DNA from: Gnetum montanum
Lineage: Eukaryota > Streptophyta > Gnetopsida > Gnetales > Gnetaceae
DNA: 28,864 nt
Direction of reading: 5' to 3'
NCBI GenBank assembly: GCA_015680685.1
Contig: MNCI01014205.1
Span: forward strand, 549,105 to 577,968
Shown: positions 20,000 through 28,864 of the stretch, piece by piece
Layout of the letters: each line of letters starts with the position of its first letter
How positions within the stretch are numbered: position 1 is the stretch's first letter
Notes under the pieces: model-generated
Database searches by the model: none
Told to the model about the DNA's origin: nothing
What the model saw: only the letters and a program-made list of their open reading frames with translations
Position numbers and translations under genes: made by a program

Positions 20000-20781
20000 A
20001 ATGCATCCCCGTTGATGTAATGCCTATATTTCCCTATAAATATGCGAGTACCCATTGCATATTTGGCACCATTTGCTCAACAATGTACCCAAATTTTTGC
20101 AATTTTATTTTATAATCGAAGAGAACAATCATTAAGTGCCCACATTGTGGATTTGAGTTAATTGTACAACATCTTATTTGAGTGGCATTGTACCTAGAAA
20201 CATTCCATGAAAAAAAATAAGATCGAGATTGATTCCTATTCATTCAAGCACTTTGACTTAGAATAGATTTACTCTCAATGCAATTTATTTTCTATGTACT
20301 TAGTTAACATTTACATTCTATGCATGTTAATCAATCGACAGAATGAGTGCGACCAGTTTCAAGTGTAAACATGTATTTGCTTGGTAATCCTAGTAGCGTT
20401 ATTGCTTGGTTCACCTAGTAGCATAACACTTGGTAATCCCTGTAGTGGATACGTGAGTTCAAGATGTGTATGGCAAGCTGGGAATAGACACTCATTGCCC
20501 TTAGGCTAGCTTAGAATTTATCTTCTTGTTATTAATTAGATTAAATAATTAATTTTTATGTTATTATTAAGGTTAGTTTAAGGCCCAAAAACATCATAAT
20601 CATATGTCTCACTTTGGACTAAACCATATGTCATAAAGCTACCACCAGTCCAAGTGAGATGATAGTGACTTGCGATCAATGCTTAACAATCTAGATGCCA
20701 CAGTAGTTCCATCCATGGAATTTGACTAGATTGCATGTGAATGCTTGTGATTTGTATGGTTGGGTGTAGGGGGTGCCCACT
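20000..20781 (+). repeat. LTR of element C, split by element B
   Basis: CCCTATAAATATGCG near 20032 matches the LTR TATA context. Further on, CTTGGTAATCC...GTAGTGG and the end ATGGTTGGGTGTAGGGGGTG align with the A LTR (near 4416-4460 and 4788-4806). The final GCTCATCA of this LTR is found on the other side of element B (28171-28178). Its 5' boundary is blurred: the U3 palindrome region is missing and the start is set by similarity to A. Confidence 0.7.
20777..20781 (+). repeat. Target-site duplication of element B, left copy
   Basis: CCACT directly precedes the B LTR start. The right copy at 28166-28170 reads CCATT, one C-to-T difference. Removing B joins GGGGGTGCCCACT to GCTCATCA, which aligns with the A LTR end. 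Confidence 0.7.
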
Positions 20782-21250
20782 TGATGAATCATTTTTTGCT
20801 TGGCTTCGATATCGAGTACTCAATATCGAAGCCCTAATATCGGATACACGATATTGGGTCCTAAGAAGTGATGTCAGATATATGATATCGTAGGATGTGT
20901 GCTAGCCTATAAATATAGTGCTTGGGATAGTATTTCTAGATAGTTTTTTTCATAGAATAGTAGAGCTCTTGCAGTTTCTTTTCCTTAGAGTTAGAATATT
21001 TCCCAAAGTGCTCGCAGTAGGAGTCATTGAGTGTACGAATTTTTATTCAAGTACTATTGTACTTGAGCACGGTAGTATGTGCGGTAATAAAGATGAGCTT
21101 TTTGATCAAACCTTGCAGTACATTGGTTGGCTTAAATATTTTATTCATACATTTAATATTTTATGCAACTTCCTTTAATGCTTCCAAGTAATTAAGCTAA
21201 AGTAAGCTAGTTTGATTAAATAGAAGTTAATTAAGCACATAAGTATGACC
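20782..21250 (+). repeat. 5' LTR of element B, cut off at 21250
   Basis: It begins TGATGAATCA, has GATATC-type palindromes in U3 (20808-20890), TATAAATA (20908-20915) and AATAAA (21086-21091). It matches 27311-27750 up to AAGTATGACC, where a telomere-like array takes over. Compared with the 3' LTR it carries an extra GATATC repeat unit and lacks about the last 390 bp. Confidence 0.85.
20908..20915 (+). promoter_or_regulatory. TATA box of the B 5' LTR
   Basis: TATAAATA occurs in AGCCTATAAATATAG, the same context as the other LTRs. It would drive transcription through the telomere-like array into pol. Confidence 0.7.
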
Positions 21251-22000
21251 TCCTAAAAATCATAAACACTAAATTCTAAAAATGCCAACCCTAAACCATA
21301 ACCCTAAAAACACTAACTCCTAAATTCTAAAAACTCATAAACCCTAAGTCCTAAAATATAAACCCTAGAAATCATAAACACTAAATCCTAAAAACCTAAA
21401 AAGCATAAACTGTAAATCCTAAAAATCCTAAACATGAAACCCCTAAATCCTAAAAACTCTAACCACTACCAAAGCCTAATCCCTAAATCCTAAACCCTAC
21501 AAAACCCTAAACACTAAACCCTAAATCTTAAGAAACCCTAAGCCTTAAAATCCTAAACCCTAAAACCCTAAAATATAATCCCTAAACCATAAAAGACCCT
21601 TAATCTTGTACCATATATCATAAACTCTAAAATCCCTAAACCTTAAAAACTCTAAATAATAAAAATCCTAAACGCTTTGTCCTAAAAATTATATAGCCTA
21701 AATATTAAAAACCTTAAATCATAAACACTAAAACTTAAACCCTGAGAAATTATAATCCTAAACCCAAAAAACCCTAATCCATAAACCCTAAGAACTATAA
21801 AACCTAAACTCTAAGAGTCATAAACCCTAAAACCCTAAACCATAAAACCTAAAACCAAAATCCTAAATATCCTAAACCCTAATCACTAAAATCCCTAAAC
21901 TTTAAACCCTAAAACCTTATATCATAAACCCTATTCATTAAATATTTCTAATACCAAAGCCCTAGAAACCTTTAGGATTTAGTAGGATTTAGGTTTTGGT
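21251..22000. repeat. Interstitial degenerate telomere-like array (CCCTAAA)n with a strand switch at its right end
   Basis: About 750 bp consist of diverged CCCTAAA, ACCCTAAAC, TCCTAAA and ATAAACCCTAA units, the plant telomere repeat on its C-rich strand. Near 21971-21996 the orientation flips to G-rich units (TTTAGGATTTAGTAGGATTT). On its left is B LTR sequence, on its right B protease sequence, so it replaces roughly 390 bp of LTR, the primer site and all of gag. It may reflect a break repaired with telomeric DNA. Confidence 0.85.
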
Positions 22001-22720
22001 ATGAATTTGATTTCTCATAAGATATATACTATCTAGAACTTGTTGCCCCTAAAGAAGAGCAATATTCGATTGGAATTGGCAGACCACTCTATTACTATTT
22101 CATTGGGATTGGTGGAAGACATTGTGACCACTGCTTGTGGGTGGTCTTATCCTGTTGATTTCCTAGTAATCACGGTTGAGAATTGTAAAGGGAGCTTCTC
22201 AATCATTATGGGAAGGGCATGGCTAATAACTATTGATGTAAGAATGGGCATCAAAAATCTTTCCTTGGAAGTATCCAAGGAAATGAATTCAAAAAGATTG
22301 AGAAGAAGCAAGTTCCATGCATCATGTATAGCATTCCATGCATCATGTATAGCGATACAGGGTGCAATTACGTGCAGAAACTCTAGTTTGTGAAATGAAC
22401 ATCAATTTTCGCATGTAGGTAATGTGCACCTAAAGTAGATATTCAAAGGTGTTTCTATGCATTAGCCACAAAATAGGAGGGAACCCAATGGCTGATCGTT
22501 GATCTTGAAAGTAGCACACTTTGCATGGAACCTATTGAGAGCCTAATATGTGCTTATGTCATAGGCATGGATGAACTAGAGCAAGTTCATTACCAACTCT
22601 CTGATAATGCAAATGATGATACCTATTAGGGAGAGTTGGAAATTCCTAAAAATTTTAAGCAACAACACCTTGAGCTAAAATCTCTACTTGCTGGCATGTA
22701 TTCTTAAAAAATGGGAAGCC
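22001..22720 (+). pseudogene. pol: Protease C-terminal half and linker of element B
   Basis: Homology to A resumes at AATTTGATTTCTCAT, just after where the active-site Asp would be, so the catalytic aspartate is gone. The open part (22040-22393) shows SNIRLELADHSI, VEDIVTTACGWS and FSIIMGRAWL. A 21-bp exact-type tandem duplication (22312-22332 and 22333-22353) adds seven residues reading FHASCIA. The linker (22522-22710, CMEPIESL then FKQQHLELKSL) is in a second frame, and RT in a third, so at least two frameshifts occurred. Confidence 0.85.
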
Positions 22721-24140
22721 AATAATAATCAATGCAAATCTTGCTCTAGAACATAAATAGATGTTGTTGAATGTGGTTGAAAAATGGTCAACAACCTTTG
22801 CTTGGTCATATTCTGAACTCACAGGGATTGATCCTAGGATATGCCAGCATTGTATCTACATTGATCCTGCCATGAAGCCAAAGAGGTAGCCACAGAGGTG
22901 ATTGAACCCCAAATTGAAATAGATCATCAAAGAGGAAATTGAATAACTCCTCAAGGTGGGGTTTGTCTATTTCATTGTGAATAGTGAGTGGGTTAGTCCA
23001 CTCATGATTATGCCAAAGAAAGGTGATAAGTGGTTGGTCTGCATTGATTTTTAACTATTGAACATGGCAATATTCAAGGACTATTTTTCATTGTCATTTG
23101 TTGATAAGGTATTAGACACCATATCTAAACATTGCTATTATAGTTTTCTAAATGGTTATAGTGGCTATAACCAAATCTAGATTGTGCCAGAGGACCAAGC
23201 TAAAATGACATTCATGAGTCCGTCGAGAACCTTTGCATATCGCAAGATGCCTTTTGGTCTATGTAATGCTCCTGCAAGTTTTCAACATCTGGTCTTAAGC
23301 ATCTTTCAATAGCAAATTGGTAGTGAAGTGAAAGTCTCTATAGATGACTTCTCCACTTATGGTGCTACATTCAAGCAAGCCTTGGAGGACCTTGAGCAAG
23401 TACTAAAAAGATGTGTGGAAACAATCCTATGACTCAATTAGCAAAAGAGATATCTCATGGTCCAAGAAGGCATTGTATCGGGACATCGAATCTCACAAGT
23501 AGGAATTGAGGCCTTCCTTGAGAAAATAAAGGTTATCCAGGGAATTACTTGCCGATTGGAAATTGTAAAAAAATTTCAATCATTTCTTGGATACACTAGC
23601 TACTACCGATGATTCATAGAGAATTTCTCTAAGATTGCAAAGCCATTGGTTGAGCTAACAAAGAAAGATGCTCCATTTTTCTAGATCAAGGAATGTGAAA
23701 AAGCATTCCAACGACTAAAGGAGAAACTTTTAGAAACTCCAATTCTATAGGCACTCAACTTGTCTATACCATTTCATGTTATGATAGATGCATCAAATTA
23801 TGCCTTAGGGGTTATGCTTATGCAATTAGACAATAAGAAACATCCATATTACAACCTATGCAGAAGCTAAAGCATTGTGAATGCACAAGTAAACTGCACC
23901 ATCATAGAAAAAGAATTGATGGTAGTGGTATTTGCTTTAGAGAAGTTTAGGCATTATGTACTTGAATAGAAAGTGTTTGTGCACATGAATGATAGTGCCA
24001 TTTGCTTCCTCATGAACAAGCCAATGGTAAGCCCTCACATTATACAGTGGCTAGTGATCTTACAAGAATTTGATCTTACAATGGTAGATTAGAAGGGAAT
24101 TGAGAATGTGGTCACTAACCACTTATCTCGATTGCCATGG
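22721..24140 (+). pseudogene. pol: Reverse transcriptase and RNase H of element B
   Basis: In one frame (zero offset) the translation gives GFVYFIVNSEWVSPLM, VCIDF, FLNGYSGYNQI, RKMPFGLCNAPASFQ, then SIDDFSTYG at the catalytic site, where A has FMDDF: both aspartates remain, but the two preceding residues changed. FLGYTSYYR and IDASNYALGVML (RNase H, near 23781) follow, then KELMVVVFALEKFRHYVL, which is in frame and shows which base was lost in A. Many stops interrupt it, most at Gln, Arg or Trp positions. Confidence 0.9.
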
Positions 24141-25409
24141 GACAAAAAAGAGGAAGAAAGTTCACTATTTGATCTATTTCCTAATGAAGTCCTCTTTGTT
24201 GGGGCTATAATTGAACAATTTCCCACTAAGCTTAAATGGTATGATGGCATTCTCACCTATCTTTTCACTTAAGAGATGCCACAGGGGTTGGACCATCGAA
24301 AGAAACAACAGTTTCTTCATAAGATAAAACGCTTCATGGAGATCAATGAACACCTCTATAAGGTTTGCACCGATGGCTTGGTTTGTTAGTGTGTCCCTGA
24401 TGCTGATCAACTACATGTTCTCCAAGATGCTCATGAGGGTCCTTGTGGGGGCCACTATGCTAGGAGACGTACAATCATTAAAATCTTGATGGCAAGGTAT
24501 TATTGGCCAACACTTTTCAAGGATGCTCATCAATATGTTCACTATTGTGAATGCTGCCAATGAGATGATGTAATGATAGCTCAAATGGAGNCAATGAAAC
24601 CCACTTTACAAGCACTACCTTTTGGAAGCTCATGCAANTTAATTTATGACAATGAAACCCAATTTACAAGCACTACCTTTTGGAAGCTCATGCAACGCTT
24701 GGGGGTTGAACATAAACTAAGAACACCTTATCACCCTCAAGCCACTGGGCAAGCTAAGATTACAAATAGGGAAATCACAAAGATCCTAATGAGAATTGCT
24801 AGAAAATATAGAAAAGATTGGAGCACAAAACTCAACGATGCTTTCTGGGCCTACCACTCAACATGGAAACTTCCTATAGGCTATTCTCCCTATGAGCTGG
24901 TGTACCAAAAATTACCAACACTTATTCAATCTAAGCTCCATACACTTTCAACAGCTTGTGACCTTGACTTGGACTTAATTCTAGCACAAAAGGAAAGATT
25001 AATGAATCTCAACTTGCTAGATGAAAATCGATTGGTGGCCCTATCATCTAATGAGTTGCACAAGGCATTCAACAAAAATTGCCATGACCTTAGAATTGGA
25101 AAAATCAAAATTTAACTAGGAGATAAGGTCATTTATTGGAACCCCACATACATATCTAAATAAACTAAGCTCCAAACATTGTGAAAAGGACCTTATATCA
25201 TCTACAAAACTTTCCTTTTTGGGGCCATGTTGATCTATAAACCTGAGAGCCTAGATAAGTAGTAGTTGGTCAACACACAACAAGTCAAACTTTTTTATGA
25301 GCCTAAGTAAGCTAGTGCAACAAATGCCTCATTAGATAGACAACCATGCTCAATCTTTTGGATCTTCTCCTTTTAACTTAGTCATGAGGGAGATGGCCAT
25401 CCATGTTAA
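24141..25409 (+). pseudogene. pol: Integrase of element B, internal deletion
   Basis: The N-terminal zinc-binding residues are better kept than in A (HEGPCGGHYARR and YVHYCECCQ). About 220 bp covering the first catalytic Asp (WGIDFMGP in A) are deleted near 24560-24590. The second Asp is present (YDNETQF). The third catalytic residue is Lys in place of Glu (GQAKITNRE, codon 24756-24758). A 46-bp duplicate flanked by two N bases lies at 24592-24637. The frame ends at TAA 25407-25409, the same end as in A. The enzyme is dead for several reasons. Confidence 0.9.
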
Positions 25410-26993
25410 CTATATAAGTGGCTCCTCAATTTTTTGTCTTTTTGTTTTACACCTTGTTATTTTTACAACTTTTTATTAAACACATTCTTTATCTTATACC
25501 TTTTTGTTTTTACGTTATGAATTTTTCAAAAAACAATTTTACAACATTATTAGTACATTTTATTTTTTCTTAAATATTTTACACTTTCTTATATATGTTC
25601 CTTTATTTGGATGTGATTTTCTTATTGTGTTTTGATAATAACGTGCCTTATTACCAACCAAGTACAGTGTGGTTTGATTGATGTGGGCATGTGCTATTTG
25701 GTTATTTGATTGTTGATGTTTGAATTCTAGCTTTGAATTTTATTATTGATAACCAGGACATAATTTATTTTTCATGAAATAGGCAGTGAATCCACAACAT
25801 CCACCCATCCACAAACTCTATGTTTTTTCTTATTCTAAAAATATGAGGTCCCTTTCTCATTACTAAAACTTTAATGAACTTGTGACCTTGGTAGTTTCTG
25901 GATTTGAAAAGGATTCAAATGTTTGAATAGGGTGTGACTTCAAGGGGACTTGGCACTCCTTGTGCCTCTCTACTTACTTTAGTGTGTGTGTTTTTTTATG
26001 GATTTCTTATCATTTTGTATCAACTGATAATGGAAAGTTGAATAAGATTTTGCATGTTGTGGTTCCCATATAAAAAAATGATGGGAATTCAAAGCACACC
26101 CCTTAGACAAAACAAACAAGCTACAAGTACTAGTTATGGGACTAGAAAAACATGTTATCCATGCCTAAAGGTCCCCTCTAACTAAGGCCCTTTCTCACTT
26201 TGTACTTCTCTTTTCTTCTTCAATAAGGAATGGTAGTTGTTCTGTGGGAGCACTCTTATGTCTTAAGGGGGTGGAATAATCTTAGAATGGTGATGCAAGG
26301 TCACTAAACATGGTTGATTTTGGTCTAGACTAAGGATGGATTTTATCAAGTCATTTAACCACAAACTTCACAAGGGACTTCATATGACCTTAATCGAAAA
26401 CTCCATTCCATTCTCTTTCTCGCATTTATCTATGCTTTCCATGTCTCACCTCGTTACTAGTTTCATGCTCTTATTTGATGTATTGAAATTCTTAGGTAGT
26501 TTCTTCTAGGTTTTTGTACTTACCTTTTTGTAACCATTAATCATCCATGGGGTCCACATACTCCTCAGTTTGAAGTTATGTAAGGGCAATAAAGGACCTA
26601 TGCTTACTTTGGGGAGGGCCCACTTGCATACCATTTGGTTGTGCTAGTTAAGTTTTTTATCCTTAGACATCCTCATAATCAAATCCTTTTTGCATGCCCC
26701 ATCAATGACATCCAATTGTGTGCATCTTCACAACATTTTTTAGTGAAATCCTCTTTTTACTATTGTGAATTCTTAAACCCTCTTCAAGCATTTCATCATG
26801 TTGGACTTTTTAGAATTTAATAATAGACTGATTATCCATTCCATCCTATTTTTTAGTCTTCCCGCTAACACTATTAAAGGAATCAATTTACCATAATCAC
26901 AACCTAGTCAAGTGTAACCATTGATGTGACAAGGTACTTAAAAGCTACATGTTACACATCGCACACTAATCCATTATTTTGTTGTGATTACAG
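25410..26993 (+). other. Non-coding spacer of element B, ending in a splice-acceptor signal
   Basis: It aligns in order with 11165-13157 of A, shorter because it lacks the 111-bp duplication and other segments. No coding frame is sustained. It ends with CTAAT (26966-26970) and GATTACAG (26986-26993), the same signal that abuts the ORF3 ATG in A. Confidence 0.65.
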
Positions 26994-27274
26994 TGGGAAG
27001 CATGGACTAGAATTGGGACTGTCTTCACCAAAGAAGATGTAGTAGCACATGCAAGAAGGACCATTCATGATCATTGGATCTTCTCCATCGCTCTTCAGCT
27101 GCTAGAGGAGTTAGATGCCAGTTTTGTCTAGGGTGTTTAATTCTATTATCATGAACATCCAATTTTGTAAAAAATTATAAAACCGTACACTTGGGTACTT
27201 AGAGTTTGTTTGTTCCATCTGAGTCAGTTTGTATGTTAGTTAATAATCTCATACCTTCCCAATATTTTGTAAAG
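26994..27274 (+). other. Residual ORF3 region of element B, almost all lost
   Basis: Directly after the acceptor there is no ATG and only a short open stretch (about 26994-27128, RTIHDHWIFSIALQLLEELD) that I cannot align with A ORF3. The following DNA (27130-27274) resembles the A 3' non-coding end. Thus the 2.9-kb ORF3 of A is missing or replaced by about 130 bp here. Confidence 0.45.
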
Positions 27275-27310
27275 AACTTAAGGATAAGTTTTCATTCAAT
27301 TATGGGAGTA
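27275..27310 (+). other. Hairpin and polypurine tract of element B
   Basis: AACTTA (27275-27280), loop AGGA and TAAGTT (27285-27290) form a perfect 6-bp stem. The A stem is AACTCG/CGAGTT, so two base pairs changed on both sides. GGGAGTA (27304-27310) abuts the 3' LTR as the plus-strand primer site. Confidence 0.7.
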
Positions 27311-28165
27311 TGATGAATTTTTTTCTTCCTGGCCTCAATATTGGGTACGTGATATTGGATCTCGAGAAGTGATGTTGGATATCTGATATCATAGGGTATG
27401 TGTCGGCCTATAAATATAGCACTTGGGCACATGATTTCCAAATAGTTTTTATCATAGCATAATAGAGCTCTTGTAGTTTCTTTTCCCTAGAGTTAGAAAA
27501 TTTCCAAAGTGCCCACAGTAGGAGTCATTGAGTGTACAGATCTTTATTTGAGTACTATTGTACTTGAGCACGATAGTGTATGCAGCAATAAAGACAAGCT
27601 TTCTAATCAAACCTTGTAGCACCTTGGCTAGCTTAAATATTTTATTTATGCATTTAATGTTTTATGTAATTTTCTTTAATGCTTCCAAGTAATTAAGCTA
27701 AAGTAAGCTAGTTTGATTAAATCGAAGTTAATTAAGCATATAAGTACAATTGCATCGAGCATGCGTATGACTCTTGGTAATCTTAGCAATGCTCAAGGTT
27801 TGATAACCTAGCAACATTATATGTGTTTAGGATGTGCACGGATAGTGGGACCAAATGCTTATGTTAGGATATTCAGTTATTGATCAATAATTAGATTAAT
27901 TAAAGTGGTTCATAAATTAAGTTTCAACTTGTTATTAATCGTAGAAAAATAAAATATAAATTAATGAAAATCATGTGCCTCAATTACACTTAACCATACA
28001 ATTAAGCTTCACAAGTGTAGTTGAGAAGACAACGATTGTCATGATTAGATTTCATGTCTTGGAACCAGTATACTTAGGAACTTAAGGTCTATCGAATTCA
28101 ACCAGATTGCACATGAATACTTGTGATTCATATGGTTGGGCATAAGGGTACCTTACTGTACATCA
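27311..28165 (+). repeat. 3' LTR of element B (855 bp, complete)
   Basis: It begins TGATGAATTT and ends GTACATCA just before the target duplication. GATATC-type palindromes (27336-27392), TATAAATA (27409-27416) and AATAAA (27587-27592) are in the expected order. It is the best-preserved LTR of this family in the window. Confidence 0.85.
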
Positions 28166-28170
28166 CCATT
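28166..28170 (+). repeat. Target-site duplication of element B, right copy
   Basis: CCATT, compared with CCACT on the left side (20777-20781). The rest of the C LTR (GCTCATCA) follows immediately. Confidence 0.65.
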
Positions 28171-28670
28171 GCTCATCATCGGCAACATTGTCATGGATGG
28201 TGCTAGTTATCTAGATTAGTTGTATTATAAATGATCACTATAAATGCATTAACGAGATATCTTTTAAGAAAATTTAATATTTTAAGTCACACACATTATT
28301 AATTAAAAACATATCTTCTTCACATAGAGCTGATAGTCCATCTTATGATGAGAACACTAGTAGGAAAAATGGTAGATTCTATATGGAAGAAAATTGGAGT
28401 GAATCAGTAAGCACAAGGGTCTGATATGCTCATTTAGACTCTTACCACATTTAAAGACTACATTCAACTAATGCAAAAAATCTTAGAGGAGATGAAGTAA
28501 GTCCTAGAATAAGGAGGGCCTTAAGGGAAACCTAGAGGAGATAAATAAAGGGATCATAGGGGAAGATATAAGAGCCATGGAGATTCTCCTAGTTCACCAT
28601 CTTCCTCTTCCTCTTCAACATCTATTTGTAACGAAGATTAACATAGGTATAGAGATAAAAAGATACTAAG
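28171..28670 (+). mobile_element. Element C: LTR end, primer site and gag start, interrupted by D
   Basis: GCTCATCA (28171-28178) completes the LTR that begins near 20000. The next bases (28180-28197, CGGCAACATTGTCATGGA) match the A primer site at 11 of 18 positions, with losses mainly at CpG. The leader and gag start follow, and at 28671 the LTR of element D begins. C therefore received two insertions, B in its LTR and D in its gag. Confidence 0.7.
28311..28620 (+). pseudogene. gag: gag N-terminal remnant of element C
   Basis: The frame beginning ATA TCT TCT TCA CAT AGA (28311) aligns with the MSSSHRRDES start of A gag, with the ATG changed to ATA. It has several stops (for example TGA near 28422). 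Its Ser-rich end (TTCCTCTTCCTCTTCAAC) matches the Ser-rich stretch of A gag near 5570-5610. It is shorter than the A counterpart. Confidence 0.55.
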
Positions 28671-28864
28671 TGATGAGATGCGGATTGCACAAGTCGCGAT
28701 ATCACGTACGCGATATTGTGGCCGCGGCGATATCGCATCCCCTGCGATATCGCGTCCTTCCCTACGATATCGCGTACACGATATCGCAGTCTGCCGCCAT
28801 ATCTATAAATAAGAGGCAGCACTCCCCTCATTCAACATCCTAGGCGTAAAGTAGCAAAGCTCTG
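28671..28864 (+). repeat. LTR start of element D, runs off the window
   Basis: It begins TGATGAGATG, has at least six GATATC or GATATT palindromes in CGATATCG context (28697-28790), TATAAATA (28804-28811) and downstream GTAGCAAAGCTCTG, which matches GTGAAGCTCTTG after the A TATA box. CpG sites are largely intact, so this copy looks younger than A, B and C. The five bases before it are CTAAG. The other end lies outside the window. Confidence 0.75.

Larger units (their letters stand above)
20782..28165 (+). mobile_element. Element B: Athila-like Ty3/gypsy retrotransposon nested in element C
   Basis: It consists of a 5' LTR (20782-21250, truncated), a telomere-like array in place of the rest of the LTR, primer site and gag, then protease part, RT, RNase H, integrase (to 25409), a spacer homologous to that of A, hairpin and polypurine tract, and a complete 3' LTR (27311-28165, 855 bp). 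It is clearly related to A, but its U3 differs and it lacks nearly all of ORF3. The LTR parts that can be compared differ by roughly 10-12 percent by eye, so the insertion is old. All frames are broken. Confidence 0.88.

Noticed and set aside
21251-22000. A true chromosome end
   Set aside because: Units are heavily degenerate and retrotransposon sequence continues on both sides.
26986-27310. Element B as a reinserted spliced RNA of an A-like element
   Set aside because: Splicing would remove sequence upstream of the acceptor. In B the upstream spacer is present and the downstream ORF is missing.

Overview
This window looks like heterochromatic plant DNA built almost wholly from decayed transposable elements. 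I found no intact host gene, rRNA gene or functional tRNA gene. The plant call rests on three things: Athila-type Ty3/gypsy retrotransposons primed by tRNA-Asp, a degenerate plant-type telomere repeat (CCCTAAA), and a tail of a plant-style RTE LINE. A large, repeat-rich seed-plant genome, possibly a gymnosperm, is my inference. The species cannot be read from the sequence.

Layout. 1-2190: unassigned DNA with a TATA-type promoter and a GC-rich minisatellite, perhaps an old LTR or gene 5' region. 2190-3440: first copy of a duplicated block. 3889-16462: element A, about 12.6 kb. It has a full 933-bp 5' LTR, a tRNA-Asp primer site, a gag-pol reading frame (4985-11164), a 2-kb spacer, a third reading frame of 951 codons (ORF3, 13158-16013), a hairpin plus polypurine tract, and a truncated 3' LTR. 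16590-19985: second copy of the duplicated block, carrying tRNA-derived SINE-like units and a LINE 3' end. About 20000-20781: the LTR of a third element, C. 20782-28165: element B, inserted in the last bases of the C LTR with a near-perfect 5-bp target duplication. 28171-28670: the rest of C (LTR end, primer site, gag start). 28671-28864: the LTR of a fourth element, D, which interrupts C and runs off the window.

All four elements are related: their LTRs start TGATGA, the ends that are visible finish TCATCA or a variant, and they share TATA-box context and (where visible) polyadenylation context. Their U3 regions differ, carrying short tandem palindromes with a CGTATACG core (A) or a CGATATCG core (B, D). 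All coding regions are dead. Gag-pol has stops and frameshifts, and the A and B integrases have lost different catalytic acidic residues. ORF3 of A is unusual: 30 premature stops but no frameshift, with CAG-to-TAG changes far more frequent than CAA-to-TAA, as expected from CHG-methylation decay.

The most interesting items are ORF3 (plant-transposon-protein-like region followed by a long coiled coil, no membrane segment), the splice-acceptor signal ending at its ATG and shared with B, the telomere-like array that replaces the LTR end, primer site and gag of B, and the exchangeable palindromes in U3.
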